From positions 124,001 to 188,000 of the forward strand of contig JAPJBO010000029.1 of assembly GCA_030068145.1 (NCBI GenBank): a stretch of DNA of 64,000 nt. The letters run 5' to 3'. This document shows, piece after piece, positions 52,850-62,529 of this stretch. Both the position numbers and the translations under genes were made by a program. The notes beneath the pieces were generated by a model that was given only the letters and a program-made list of their open reading frames with translations, made no database searches and had not been told where the DNA came from. Within the stretch, counting starts at the first letter, position 1. Each line of letters starts with the position of its first letter. Source of the DNA: Diplonema papillatum (lineage: Eukaryota > Euglenozoa > Diplonemea > Diplonemida > Diplonemidae).

Positions 52850-55800
52850 CTTCCTGAGCCCAGCCTGCAGCGATGCCAGCCGCTCCTCCGCTTCCTCGGT
52901 CTGCTCGTCTTTTTCGACGAGCGCGCGGGTCAGCGCGAGCGACTCCTCCTCGATTTCATCCCGGCTCCCTTCCATCGCTTCGAGGCGCTCCTCGGCATAG
53001 GTCAGCCGCTGCGACAGGCTGCGGGATCGGTCCTCGGACGTTGCAAGCAGCGCTTCGAGACGGTCGACTTCTGCGAGGAGGGCGTCGCGGTCAGAGTCGA
53101 CCCGGGAGACCGAGGTTCGGGAGCCGCCGGGTTGCTCTGCGGGGGTGACATTTATGGCCTCAAGGCGCTCTTCAGCGTCGCGCAGCCGGTTCTCGGACGT
53201 TGCAAGCTGCGCTTCGAGATGGTCGACTTCTGCGAGAAGGGCGTTGCGGTCCGAGTCCATCCGGGAGACCGAGGTTCGGGAGTCGCCGGGCTGCTTCGCG
53301 GGGGTGACGTTTATGGCCGCAAGGCGCTCTTCAGCGTCGTGCAGCAGGTTCTCGTACGTGGAAAGCTGCGCTTCGAGCCGGGCAACCTTTGCGAGGAGAG
53401 CGTTGCGGTCCGAGTCCATCCGGGAGACCGAGATTCGTGAATCGCCGGGCCGCTCTGTTATAGCTTCGAGGCGCTCTTCGGCATCGCTCAGCCGCTGCGA
53501 CAGGCTGCGGGACCGGGTTTCGGACGTTGCAAGCTGCGCTTCGAGCCGGTCGACCTTTGCGAGGAGGGCGGCGCGGTCCAAGTCCGCCCGGGAGACCGAT
53601 AATCGGGAATCGCTGGGTTGCTCACCTGGGGTGCCTTCTACGGCCTCAAGGCGCTCTTCCGCGTCGCGCAACCGGTTCTCGGACGTTGCAAGCTGCGCTT
53701 CGAGACGGTCGACCGTTGCGAGGAGATGGGCGCCGCGGTCCGAGTTCACCAGGGAGGCGGATTGCCCTGTTTTTCGGTCGGCACTTGGAGACCGGCGGAC
53801 GCGCGCGAGCTGGTCGAGAAGCCGGGTGTTCTCCGACTGGAGGCCTGACGCCTCTCCGGCGAGCTCCGCGCACGCCTGCTCGAGGTGACCGTTTTCCGCG
53901 CGCAGCAGATCGACCTCTTCCGCGAGCTCGGCCGCGTCCAGGTCCCCCAAGCCCCCGGGGGGGGACTGCGGGGCAGGGGCGGCCAGTCGGGCGCATTCGG
54001 CCTCTTTTTCGGCCAGCGCGGCTCCAAGCGCGTCGAGCTTTCCCCTCAGCCCGAGGTTGACAGGGATGCCGACTTGGTGCAAAACTGCCGAAATGTCCCG
54101 GCGGACGCGGTGCGTCTCGCCTCCGTGGGAGGCCGGCAGGTCGTCTTGTGGGAGGGTGTCGATCCTCCGCGCGATTTGAAGCAGCGCCGCGCGCTGCGTC
54201 TCCGTCTCGGAGGAGAGGCGGGTTATTTCCACCTCGAACGCGGCCACGTGCGCGGAGGCCACGGTGGTCCGGTCGGGTAGCCAGTAGGTCCGGGTCTTGA
54301 CCTCCTCCGCCGTCTCGTGGACGGTGGCGAGCTCCGAGCGAAATTCCGCCGCAGCGCCGGCGGCCGCGGCGCGCTCCAAGCGGCCGCGGCCTTCCGACAG
54401 CGCCTTGTTGTCGGCCTGCAGCCCGCGGATCCTGGCGTGCAGCGCTTCTTCGACTTCGCTCGCGCGGCCCCGTTCATCCTCCGCGGCTGCGTGTTTCTGG
54501 AGGTACCCTCTCTCGGCGGCCAGCTCGGGTTGCGCGAGGAACACTTCGCCGCTGGAAGGATCGGCGTTGGACCCGGTTTTCCGCAGGTCGGAAAGCCCGC
54601 CGGTCAACCGAGTCAGCACGCCGCTGAGTTCTCGAATCCCGGCCTCTTTCGCTTCGCCGGCGGCCGCGGCATCGGGGTCAAGCTGCCGCCTGGCTCTCGC
54701 TTCGAAGTTCTCGTCAACCTCGCCTTTGCAGCTCTCGCTCTCCGCGGCGGCGGTCTTTTGGTAGTACCTCCTCTCGGGTGTGCCCTCGTTGAGGAACACT
54801 TTGCCGGAAGGATCGACGTCACCTTTGCAGCTCTCGCGCTCTGCGGCGGCGGTTTTCTGGAAGGAGGACCTCCTCTCATATGTCACCTCGTTGAGGAACA
54901 CTTCTCTGGAGAGATCGACGTTCGAACCGACCCTCCGCAGGTCCGCAAGCTCGGCGGCCGCCCGGGTCAGTTCGTCGCTGAGTTCTCGAATCCTGCTGTC
55001 CTTCGTTTCGCCGGCGGCCGCGGAATCGGAGTCAAGCCGCCGCCTGCTTCTCGCTTCGATCTTCTCAGCCTCGCCCTTGTAGCCCTCGCGCTCCGCCGCC
55101 ACGCGCGCGAGCTTTCTCGCCGCCGCGGCCAGCTCCTCTCGGAGCTGCTCTCCCGCGACCTTCTGCGCGGAGAGCTCCGAAGTCAGCTGCCCGACGCGGT
55201 TTCTGGCCGCGCGCAGCGCTTCTTCGAGTTCCGCGGCCCTTTTTTCGGCGCGCACCCGCGCTTCCTTCTCGGCGGCGAGCGCCGCCCGCAGTGCGCTGTC
55301 GCCGCCGGCGGGCGTTTTGATGCCACGCGTCGGCGACGGCTGCCGGAGGCCCGGGTTGGGTCTGGGGTCGGGAGACGTGAGCCGGCGGTTTTCGGGTGTG
55401 GAGGGGCGCCGGGGGAGGAAGCTGCGGTCGAGGTCCCGCTTCGCGTGGGCGAGCAGCTCCTGCTGCGCGGCCATGAGCGCGGTGTCCCCGCCGAGGCTGT
55501 GCGCGGGCCTCGCCCGCGCCACTTCGTGGGGGCCGGTGAGCGACCGAGCGTGGGGTGCGTTCCCCCGGCGGAGCGGGCTCGCCTGCCGGATGTCGAACCC
55601 GAGCTCTTCCCCCAGCCCCCCCCCCCGGCGTCGGGCGAGTGCGCGCCCGGCGCCGTCACGGTCCGGACAGACGACCCGGTGGACGGCTTTTCGGGCGACG
55701 CCGGCCGCCGCCCCGCGATCCGGCCCCACAGCCGCTCTCGCTGCTCCTGCTGCGCGTGCACGTCGGCGGCCGCCCGGGTGGCCTTGCAGCTCGCGCAGGT

Positions 55801-55860
55801 CTGCGTGAAGGAGAGGTTCTCCGTCGCGCAGTGCGCGCAGCGCCACGACCGGCGCTGCAT
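52850..55860 (-). CDS. Giant gene, exon 1: RanBP2-type zinc finger plus coiled coil
   Basis: The exon opens with ATG at 55,860. Residues 6-25 fit the RanBP2 zinc-finger spacing exactly: W6, C8, C11, N15, C22, C25. These fingers bind Ran-GDP, ubiquitin or single-stranded RNA in known proteins; the ligand here cannot be told. After about 80 residues the frame changes within an 11-base G run (55,616-55,626 on the plus strand carries Cs), and the rest lies in a second frame. The exon is one base short of a codon multiple, as a lost G would produce. The remainder is polar linker followed by coiled coil rich in Ala, Glu and Arg. It includes two related blocks around 54,560-55,080 with the words FLNE and QKTAAAE, and five 53-56-residue repeats at about 52,970-53,760. 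The exon ends at donor aag|gtgtgt. A strong pyrimidine-rich acceptor (ccccacgcag) lies at 55,910-55,919 in open frame, so an upstream exon may exist and the ATG may not be the true start. Confidence 0.82.
52970..53760 (-). repeat. Five coding coiled-coil repeats of 53-56 residues
   Basis: Within exon 1 of the giant gene the pattern VDRLEAQLATSE followed by DAEERLEA and then SRxSVSRxDSDRxALLA recurs five times. Units are 53 or 56 residues; the longer ones carry an extra RSRSLSQRL segment. The spacing keeps heptad phase, and the Ser/Arg-rich SVSRxDS words between helices look like hinge or phosphorylation sites, which is inference. DNA identity between units is high, which implies recent duplication or gene conversion. 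Confidence 0.85.
55616..55626 (-). other. Homopolymer frameshift site in exon 1
   Basis: An 11-base G run (minus strand) sits exactly where the coding frame changes from the zinc-finger frame to the long coiled-coil frame. Adding one G gives a continuous reading from the Gly-rich linker into LGEELGFDIRQAS. A sequencing or assembly length error in the homopolymer is the simplest reading; a real null allele or -1 frameshifting cannot be excluded. Confidence 0.75.
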
Positions 55861-56907
55861 CGTCCGCCCGGGCTTGGCACGGATAGGTGCTCCACACCCG
55901 CCTGCGTGGGGAGAGAGGGGGTGTGTCCGTGGTGCCTAAAATGGAAGCGCCACTTCGATTCTCTCCGGAACTCAGAGAACACGAAAGAAACTTGAAATTC
56001 CGTCTTTTCTTGTAGCGGGCGGAAAATCTTAGTTTAATGTGTAGGAGGGGGGGTACACAAAAAGTGTCGTGGCTCTATTTGTGCGCACAGCCGGTTTTGC
56101 GTAGAGGAGGAGAGAAACTTGCAATGTTTTCTCTGTTGCCTATTTCTTTCTTTGCGTCCTTGGGGCACTTCTGTTTATCGGTTCCCCTTTTTTTGCTAGG
56201 GATGAAACTCTTGGTATACGTTTCCGCTACTGGGTGTGTGGGTGTGCGTGTATGTATGGTGATTTGGAGCTCAGTTGTGGGGAATCCCTAGCGCGGAATA
56301 TAGCCCAGTGTGTACGTGTCTGTGTGTATGTTTTCCTACTGTTGCTTCCTTTTTTCTGCTCAGTCGGGACTCAGAAACCCCGCTGACGACAGAAGACTCG
56401 TTTTGCTTGGTTCAGTTCCAACCCGCTCTCCCCCGCCCGCGCGACACGACGCAGGCAACTGAGGCGCAAACAAAAAGAAGATCAGCGCAGCGCCGCCGAA
56501 ACTGCGTGTTTCGGCGGAACTGAGATCCCTTCGAGAGAAAAGAAAATAGAAAACTGCGGGCAGGGGCCCGGGGCGCAGCGTAAAACGGGGGCGTGTTTCT
56601 AATAAAGAAAAGCAGTGCGACGACGCAAAAAAGAAGAAGAAGAAAGACTGGAAAGAAACTGGAAAGAACACAAACCCCCCCGCCGATGTCAGCTCGCCGG
56701 GGCCCGCCGGTCCGCGGAAGAGAGCGTAGGCCCCCTGCCAAGCTCACGGTTTTGGCGCACGTTTTTCCTCTCGCTTCGCGTCGGGGGAGACGCCGTCTGT
56801 TCCTTTATTCTGTGTGTGCGGGTGATTTCGTTTTCCTCTGGCACGAGACTCTCAGCCCCGTTGCTTGTTTCTTCTTTTTTCTCTTTCCTGCGAAAGTTTC
56901 GTTTCTA

Positions 56908-57190
56908 GATACCAGGGAAAGCTTGCTACACGGGAGCCAAGCTTCACGTGTTCGGCGGTACTGCAGAGCCACGGTCCAACGGGTCAAGTGGCTACCGATT
57001 TCCCAAACTAAAGCATCAAGACTTGGCGCACCTTGGGGCTTGGCGCTCGCGCTGAACACAAGCTCGTCGAGACGGTCAACCGCAGGGCAGAGCGGACGGT
57101 GTTGTAGCACTGTGTGCTGCCTCCGACTCGAGCTTTGCAAGCTGTGGTTGACCGTCACGTTCCTATGGACCAGGAGCGGCCTTTTTTTCT
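56908..57190 (+). repeat. Dispersed repeat B, copy 2
   Basis: The longest copy, colinear with 50,598-50,830 and continuing through CAAGCTGTGGTTGACCGTCA into GGAGCGGCC and a T/C-rich tail. About 90% similar to copy 1 by eye. Confidence 0.75.
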
Positions 57191-57937
57191 TTCTCTTCTC
57201 TTCCTGCGAACGTTTCGTTTCTAGACTGTTTTCTCTTTTGCATGAAGAAAACCCCGGCTTGAACCGCTGGCACAGGCGTGCGTAGGAGTGCGTGGTCCAC
57301 ACCGCGAAGTCGTTGGCGTTAGTTTCGATGGGGTGTGGATGAGTGCATCTATCAGGGTAGGCTACCCGGTAGCGTAAAAAGCAAAAGGCAGCTTTGAGGC
57401 GAGCAATTGCACCTAGCCTCAGGACCGACTGACCCACGTCCGATTGCTGTTGACACGGCAACCTTGGATCTTCAATGTTCCGCATTTGCTTCCAATTCAG
57501 GCAGGGTACAGAAGATCTGCCCAGCGAAGGCCTTTCCAGGGGCACACTTCGTTGCGCGAGAAGAAACGGGAAACAAGAGCGCGTAGGACCTTTTCTTTGT
57601 GGCTGTGTTGCCTTCTTTCGCCGATTGACCCCGAAGTGCTAGCGGAGAGCCGGTCGGGGGATCGATGTCGATAGTCGTCGAAGGCAGAAGGGGTGCCGAA
57701 ACTTGCCCTTCCGTGGCAGGTTCCACGCAGAAATGCTTCAAAGAGTCGATGCCCTGCCGTTCACCGTGCCCCCTTAGGGTGGGGCCGTGTGGCGGGGCGC
57801 GGGGAAAGGGGAAGGAAAATACAGCGAGCAAGCACAAGATCCCCCGGGCTCCGGGCAGTTCTCGTCCTCTTCGGGAAGCGACTTGTTTTTCTTCGCGGGG
57901 CCGAGCGAGATATTGCGAGCAATAGGGTGTACCGGTA

Positions 57938-58075
57938 TCCGGAAAGCCTGCTACATGGAGCCGAGCTTCACGTGTTCAGCGAATACTGCCGAGCTACCTG
58001 GGCCTGCGGGTCAACTGGCGACCAATTTCTCAAACTAAAGCATTAACGTGGGGCGCACCTTGGGGCGGCGCTTTA
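57938..58075 (+). repeat. Dispersed repeat B, copy 3
   Basis: A more diverged and shorter copy: GGAAAGCCTGCTACATGGAG, GAGCTTCACGTGTTCAGCG, then CTCAAACTAAAGCATTAACG. Confidence 0.7.
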
Positions 58076-58261
58076 TGGACCGGCTTATCGACGTTGTCCC
58101 ATTGAGAGAGCACATGAGGGTAAAAGCTTGCTCGATACCCGATCTTCAGTACCGATCCTCGGTGTGAAAGCATGGCCTGACGATCCGGGACATCTTCCTA
58201 CATCAAGGCAACCTCGGCCGCCCTTCAGCCAAGCTGAGAGTACGCTTCGGCGCTAGCGTGG

Positions 58262-58700
58262 CTAGGGAGGAAGGAAAACGGCGAGAACATCCTCCTCTGA
58301 CTCGGGCAGTTTCTCGTCCTCTTCGGGGAGCCACGTGTTTGCCGCGGTCAAGTCCCGCGCCTTGGTCGACGTCAGCACCGAGAAGCCGAAGCGCTCTATG
58401 TTCACCTTGTAGTGGATGATGTCCTCCTTAACCCTGTCCAGCAGCCCCGGCTCGCTCCGCAGGTTCGGGATGTTGGAAACGCACTGTTTGATCTTCGCGA
58501 AGCAATGGAACAGGATGGGATACATCACTGTCCGGAGCTGCCTCCTCTCCAGCAGCCTCTCGACGCCGGCTTTCTTCTTCAGGAGTCTCCCGATGTCCTT
58601 CAGCATCTCCGATATCCACGCACTCCCGGATAGACTCCAGTTGTCCGGCTTCCACTCCCTTTGTCCTTCCTTGAACATGAGCACCACCTTCACGTAGAAC
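58262..58700 (-). CDS. VPS54: VPS54, last coding exon
   Basis: 439 bp after acceptor gttaccctcag, phase 2, ending at a stop at 58,262. It reads FYVKVVLMFKEGQREW, then a helical stretch SAWISEMLKDIGRLLKK, a helix LRTVMYPILFHCFAKIKQ, and an acidic end EEDEKLPESEEDVLAVF. In known VPS54 proteins the same order follows the LGAGA segment: a helix after the DHR/I word, a helical segment before a pole of hydrophobics, and a final long helix that forms the C-terminal rod domain. VPS54 is the subunit that marks the GARP complex (with VPS51, VPS52, VPS53) and tethers endosome-derived vesicles at the trans-Golgi network. This exon alone would not be identifiable; the assignment rests on the upstream two exons. 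Confidence 0.7.
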
Positions 58701-59192
58701 CTGAGGGTAACGAGAAGACAGTGAACGTTTGGTGTCGCACGATGCATTAAATTCTTGCCATGCTTAGGCAGAACACCCACCATACATGCTCGATCGAGCA
58801 GCAAGTTGTCATCGAAGAAATGCGGAGTTTTGGTTTACAACATACCGAGAGAAAAGGGAGTGCAAGACACCGAAACTGGGAGGGATTGCAAGAATGTGCT
58901 TGGAGTGTATATGCTCAACACCGCACTGGTCTGGATTACGACAATCACTGTCAGTCCCAGCAAATTCTTTTGAGCAGTCGCAACGTGAGAAACTCTTCTT
59001 CAGCGCCTGGACTTCGAAGCTGTAGTGCTGGCCTTCTGCATTTCCTGAAGTCTGCCCGAAGGATGCCCGAGCAGGTTGATCCGCTGGCGAATCCTACAGA
59101 CGTAGACGCCTGCGCAGACGCAGACGTCTGCGCGTCTGCGGAAAACACTGCCCTGGGGTGAAAGTCTTAGTTCGTAGGTGGGGGTGTCATAC
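58701..59192 (-). other. VPS54 intron
   Basis: From ga|gtatga to gttaccctcag, phase 2 at both ends. A short alternating CAGACG(C)/GTAGACG motif lies at 59,094-59,139. Nothing else is recognised. Confidence 0.65.
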
Positions 59193-59323
59193 TCGTTTCT
59201 GTGGTCCGCCGCCTCTTTCGAAAATCGGTCGAGATTCTTCAGGAATACAGAGCTCTTCGGAGGCAGCACAGCCTGCAGCCGCGCCTTGAAGCTCAGAGCG
59301 AAAGCCGAGAGGAACGACAGGCA
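59193..59323 (-). CDS. VPS54: VPS54, penultimate exon in window
   Basis: 131 bp, phase 0 in (after tctccgcgcag) and phase 2 out (ga|gtatga). It reads CLSFLSAFALSFKARLQAVL then PPKSSVFLKNLDRFSKEAAD and HRNE. The pattern of a helix, R(L/A)xxxLPPK, a Leu-x2-(F/L)DR(F/I) helix, DHR(N/x)E is characteristic of the VPS54 C-terminal domain. It joins the neighbouring exons without breaking the frame. Confidence 0.78.
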
Positions 59324-59596
59324 CTGCGCGGAGACGATCAAGTGAGCGACGGTGATCGTTTCGATTCCGGCCTGTGTGTGTGGTTGTGCCGCAGGGTCGC
59401 GAAAACAGAGGCTTGGGCTTGGATCTTCTTTTTTACGGTAGCAAGCAAGCAAATGTCTGCATCAAAAAAGCGCCGGATGGCAGCACGCTGTGCTAAATCA
59501 GCCTCACCACTACATCATCTCCATCATCGTCCACCGATCGGCAGAACTGGCGGGGAAACGCAAGAAAAAGCTCGGCGCGAAAGCGCAGCGTTCAAA

Positions 59597-59825
59597 AATA
59601 CTCGAGGGGCTGCCTTGTGCTTACTTCGAAGGAATCTAGAGGGGGAGAAAACAATACAACTACAAAGCGGGTTTTTTTTTTTTTGTTGAGCGCTTACGCC
59701 CGCCACTAAACCCAGATTCACCTGTGTTTCGTGTGGGCTACAGCACATTTTACCTCCTTTGATCTTTTGCAGCTGGCAGCCTCCTCAAGTGTTTCCTACA
59801 AAGCAGGTGCTTATACAAAAAAATG
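59597..59825 (+). repeat. LSU-tail repeat, copy 3, with 5' companion
   Basis: The tail part (59,684-59,815) runs from TGAGCGCTTACGCCCGCCAC to CCTACAAAGCAGGTGCTTAT and ends in caaaaaaatgg. A T run of 16 precedes it. The companion AATACTCGAGGGGCTGCCTT at 59,597 recurs before copies 4 and 5. Confidence 0.75.
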
Positions 59826-59942
59826 GAGCTGGATATCACCAGCCTGTCGTCAACATCTTCGTCCGCATCGAGATCGTCTTCGGACGGCGACATTAAGTAA
59901 CACTAGCCTTTGGCAATGCAAGCACCCCCTGCATTTCATACA

Positions 59943-60030
59943 CAGCACCGGGCAATTCGATGCAGCTCCAGGGCTAGGGATGGACCTGATAGACCGTGGT
60001 GGACCGTGATTCACTGCGATAAGCTGTTGT
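59943..60030 (+). repeat. Dispersed repeat C, copy 2
   Basis: The partner of 50,858-50,945, same orientation. It is followed by a GA dinucleotide run of about nine units (60,046-60,064). Confidence 0.8.
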
Positions 60031-60417
60031 CTTTCCTCGGGTTTAGAGAGAGAGAGAGAGAGAGCGACGAGTTAGAATGCAGGGACCATCTCTCCGAGGA
60101 GTTTCGGCTCTTCCTCACTTCTTTCAGTGCTGCTACGGCGGGCGTAAGTCGCTCCGGAGGCGCGCTGCAGGTTGCGGCTCTGCTGCAGTGGGAAGCGGCG
60201 CCGGAGTTGCAGGGGGTGCTCTGGCCGGCGGGTGAGCTCGCCTCGCGGGGGATCGCCGCCTTGTAGTGCTGCGGGCCCTGTTCTTCTTTGCAACTCCGCG
60301 GCCTACTTTAGATTCGTTCAGATTCTATCCTTGTCGTCGACCTTTCTGGTGATGACGGCAGTTGGTTTCGCAACTGATAGTGACTAAATTTACTCTAAAA
60401 AGCACTGAGCAGCATAC

Positions 60418-60555
60418 CGTGTCTCGCGCACCAGCACCCAGGATTAATGCGGACGTCTGGCCATCGTAACACTTGAGCAAGTCATGGATGCTTTGAGCGA
60501 AGTCGTTGCCGAGGAACGGCATCGCGAACGCGTACTGTTCACAATCAGCGAGTGT
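60418..60555 (-). CDS. VPS54: VPS54, internal exon with the LGAGA segment
   Basis: 138 bp, phase 0 at both ends, after tcctcccattgcag and before acg|gtatgc. It reads TLADCEQYAFAMPFLGNDF then SIHDLLKCYDGQTSALILGA and GARDT. LLKxxxxxTxxL(I/V)LGAGA is the most conserved stretch of VPS54 proteins and is the main basis for naming this gene. The sequence is colinear with the exons on each side. Confidence 0.82.
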
Positions 60556-60627
60556 CTGCAATGGGAGGATATCGTTCGGAAAATGACGCGTCCAGGAAGC
60601 GAACAAGCGCTTGCCAGCTTTTGCGCT

Positions 60628-60835
60628 GCCGTGCACGGTAGTGTACAAGCTGGGCTCCGGACATCGCGGTTATGTTACTTCCAAGCCCGGTTCTAGTGCG
60701 ATAGGAAACTGGCCCGGACGTAAATCTCTTGCCGTGCACGGCAGTGTACAAGCTGGGCTCCGGGGCCGGGCGACATCCCGGTTAGGCCCGGTTTTAGTGC
60801 GATAGGAAACTGGCCCTAACGTAAGACTCCAAGAC
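60628..60835. repeat. Two-copy tandem repeat, about 103 bp
   Basis: Two units begin GCCGTGCACGG(T/C)AGTGTAC and end GCGATAGGAAACTGGCCC. Differences between units are mostly small indels around GGGCGACATCCCGG. Confidence 0.85.
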
Positions 60836-60904
60836 TGATCGCAGAACAGTCAACTCCGGAGTGTGATGCCCCCATGAGCAAGATGCGGTACGGGATTTGC
60901 CTTT

Positions 60905-61310
60905 AAGCTGGCGTACGTATGTCCAGATCGAATGCACGTGAAACGCGGGGCGCTTTTGCGCTGCCCCTTTTTCCGACCCCCGCACGGGTTTGCCTTCAAA
61001 CTGGCATGCGTATCTCCAGGATACAACTTCAGATCGAATGCACGCATGTGATTTACCCTGGCTTGCAGAACTGCAGCCAGAGTGCTGGGGTGTCTCATTT
61101 TTGAAGTTGCAGTGAAACGCGGGGCGCTTTTACGCTGCCCCTTTTTCCGACCCCCGCACGGGTTTGCCTTCAAACTGGCATACGTATGTCCAAGGTAAAA
61201 ACTCGGATCGAACGCACGCATGTGATTTACTCTGACTCGGCACAGTGGCATTTTTAAAGCTACAGTGAAACGCGGGGGGGCTGTTGCGCTGCTGCCTTTT
61301 CCCGTACCCC
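60905..61310. repeat. Tandem repeat, 160-174 bp, just over two units
   Basis: Units share GTGAAACGCGGGGCGCTTTT, GCTGCCCCTTTTTCCGACCC and GGGTTTGCCTTCAAACTGGC, with TACGTATGTCC and GATCGAATGCACGCATGTG. The last unit is incomplete. Confidence 0.85.
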
Positions 61311-61883
61311 GAGTTCTAGACTGTTTCTTGTAGCAAGCGGTCGGTTTTTTGAAGTCTCCGTTTGCCTTGTGAGGCGGGGAAAGGCCGGGTTTCCTTTTGT
61401 GCTGTTTGAGCAGGGCCTGGGCAGTGTGTTTTCATTCTTTTTTAGTACTTTGTGTCGCTTTTACCTTTCTGCTCACTGCCACATGTGGTTGCGCATCGTT
61501 TTTAGCGTATGTGACCGACACCAGGTCCATTGCGTTGTGCAAGTTCTCGTTGTAGGCTCACACCAAAACACGCTACCTGCGTCCTTTTCAGCGCTGCACG
61601 ATGCATTGGCAACCCGCAAACCCGCAACGCCCGAGGAAGAGCTCAGCACGAGTTTTCTGTGCTTGCCGACGATAGCGAACTTGGGGTTTTCGAGTGAGTC
61701 AGTGCTGTTTCTCCACGGACTGCCAGTATCGAGCACGAGGGGCTACAAGAAGCGCGCCGCAGGCGTAGAAGATCTTTGAGACGTTCCGGACTGAGAATGA
61801 GAGAAGAGAGAACTTGCAACCGTTCGTCTTTAACGCGCAAACGTTGTTTTTCGAGTTGGGGACGTAACATTCAATGGGCATAC

Positions 61884-62010
61884 CCTGAGCAGCATGAGAA
61901 TACTGTGCGACACGGTGTAGTACGATCCGTCGAGCGACAATCGTGGGTTGCTTCCCTCGCCGATCTCGTCTGTGAAAAAGTGCGTAGTCGTGTTGCCGAA
62001 AATGGATTGC
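61884..62010 (-). CDS. VPS54: VPS54, internal exon upstream of the LGAGA exon
   Basis: 127 bp ending in phase 0 at agg|gtatgc. It reads QSIFGNTTTHFFTDEIGEG then LSLDGSYYTVSHSILMLLR. In VPS54 proteins a (V/L)xGxxYxVxxxxLxLLR stretch directly precedes the LGAGA exon. The 5' border is less sure: three AG acceptors lie within 15 bases (exon start at 62,010, 62,020 or 62,023). Confidence 0.65.
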
Positions 62011-62529
62011 CTTCGGTTTTCTACTTGTTGTCCACCGATGGATTAGTACTATCCTGTTGAGATGCCTCGTGGATCTTTGAGCGTTTGCTTGTGTGGCGGT
62101 GCTCCAGACAAGCTTTGGCTGGAGAAGTCGGCACGGTGAACGCCTGCAGACTCCTGCAAGTGCAATGGCCAGGAAAGTGGAACCTCCCTGAAAAACTGCC
62201 TAAGCGTGAGAATAGTTGAGTTGCAGCTCTTGACAAAGATAGACGGAAAAAAGAAGGTGCTTTTATTCTTCGCTTTTCCCACGAACGGGGGGGTCGGTCC
62301 TGCTTTTGGCTTTGTAGGTTCTCCCGACTCCCCAATTCGTTGTTAGCACAAACTCAAGAGGTCTAGTCAACTATTCCCTGCAGTATTGGCATACTTTCAA
62401 GAAGAAAACGCTCGAAAAATGAAGAAGTACGTATCGGTACTTTGAGTTTCCGCTTTTTCATGACGTTGAGAACGGCGATTTAGTCCAGACTCTGTCGCGG
62501 GTCTTTTTTTCACGAACTCTGCGTCGCAG

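Larger units (their letters stand above)
1..55860 (-). other. Joined gene model: giant coiled-coil protein gene, five exons, 3' end outside window
   Basis: Five long minus-strand open stretches are linked by plausible GT/AG introns: 52,849-52,274, 51,136-40,259, 27,561-22,441 and 20,125-19,591. Donors read aag|gtgtgt, cgg|gtacag, aag|gtatgt and cag|gtacgt. Acceptors end in cacag, gacag, ttcag and aacag. Phases agree at each junction (0/0, 0/0, 1/1, 0/0). Exon lengths are 3,011 (one base short of a codon multiple), 1,137, 12,697, 2,315 and at least 19,590 bp, about 12,900 codons in total with no stop reached at the left edge. The same helical repeat occurs at the end of the third exon and throughout the fourth, which supports joining them across a transposon-filled intron. 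The alternative is two to four separate neighbouring coiled-coil genes with missing ends; phase agreement and the absence of start or stop codons at the joints argue against this. The function is unknown; a scaffold or tether is an inference from the architecture. Confidence 0.72.
55861..58261. other. Region between VPS54 and the giant gene
   Basis: It should hold the VPS54 3' UTR and the promoter or 5' exons of the giant gene. A pyrimidine-rich acceptor for the giant gene ends at 55,910. A minus-strand AATAAA lies near 56,806. Copies 2 and 3 of repeat B occupy 56,908-57,190 and 57,938-58,075. A 40-bp partial duplicate of the end of the VPS54 coding exon lies at 57,850-57,890. No convincing coding exon is seen between. 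Confidence 0.5.
59324..60417 (-). other. VPS54 intron with repeats
   Basis: From acg|gtatgc to tctccgcgcag, phase 0. It contains LSU-tail repeat copy 3, dispersed repeat C copy 2 and a GA microsatellite (60,046-60,064). Confidence 0.65.
60556..61883 (-). other. VPS54 intron with tandem repeats
   Basis: From agg|gtatgc to tcctcccattgcag, phase 0. It contains two tandem arrays (60,628-60,835 and 60,905-61,310) and a segment near 61,559-61,605 that recurs at 63,812-63,858. Confidence 0.6.

Noticed and set aside
55605-55630. Programmed -1 ribosomal frameshift
   Set aside because: No slippery heptamer with a following pseudoknot could be made out, and an 11-base homopolymer is a common place for sequence errors.
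56805-57545. 246-codon minus-strand frame upstream of the giant gene
   Set aside because: It crosses dispersed repeat B, which has no coding function in its other copies; composition is not coding-like.
60106-60146. Plus-strand micro-exon between cttctttcag and gtaagt
   Set aside because: The motifs look good, but only 16 bases lie between them and no flanking plus-strand coding exons are seen; it lies within a VPS54 intron on the opposite strand.
1-62010. Functional link between the giant coiled-coil gene and VPS54 because both could be tethers
   Set aside because: Neighbourhood carries little functional meaning in nuclear genomes, and the giant protein has no recognised golgin or GRIP feature in this window.
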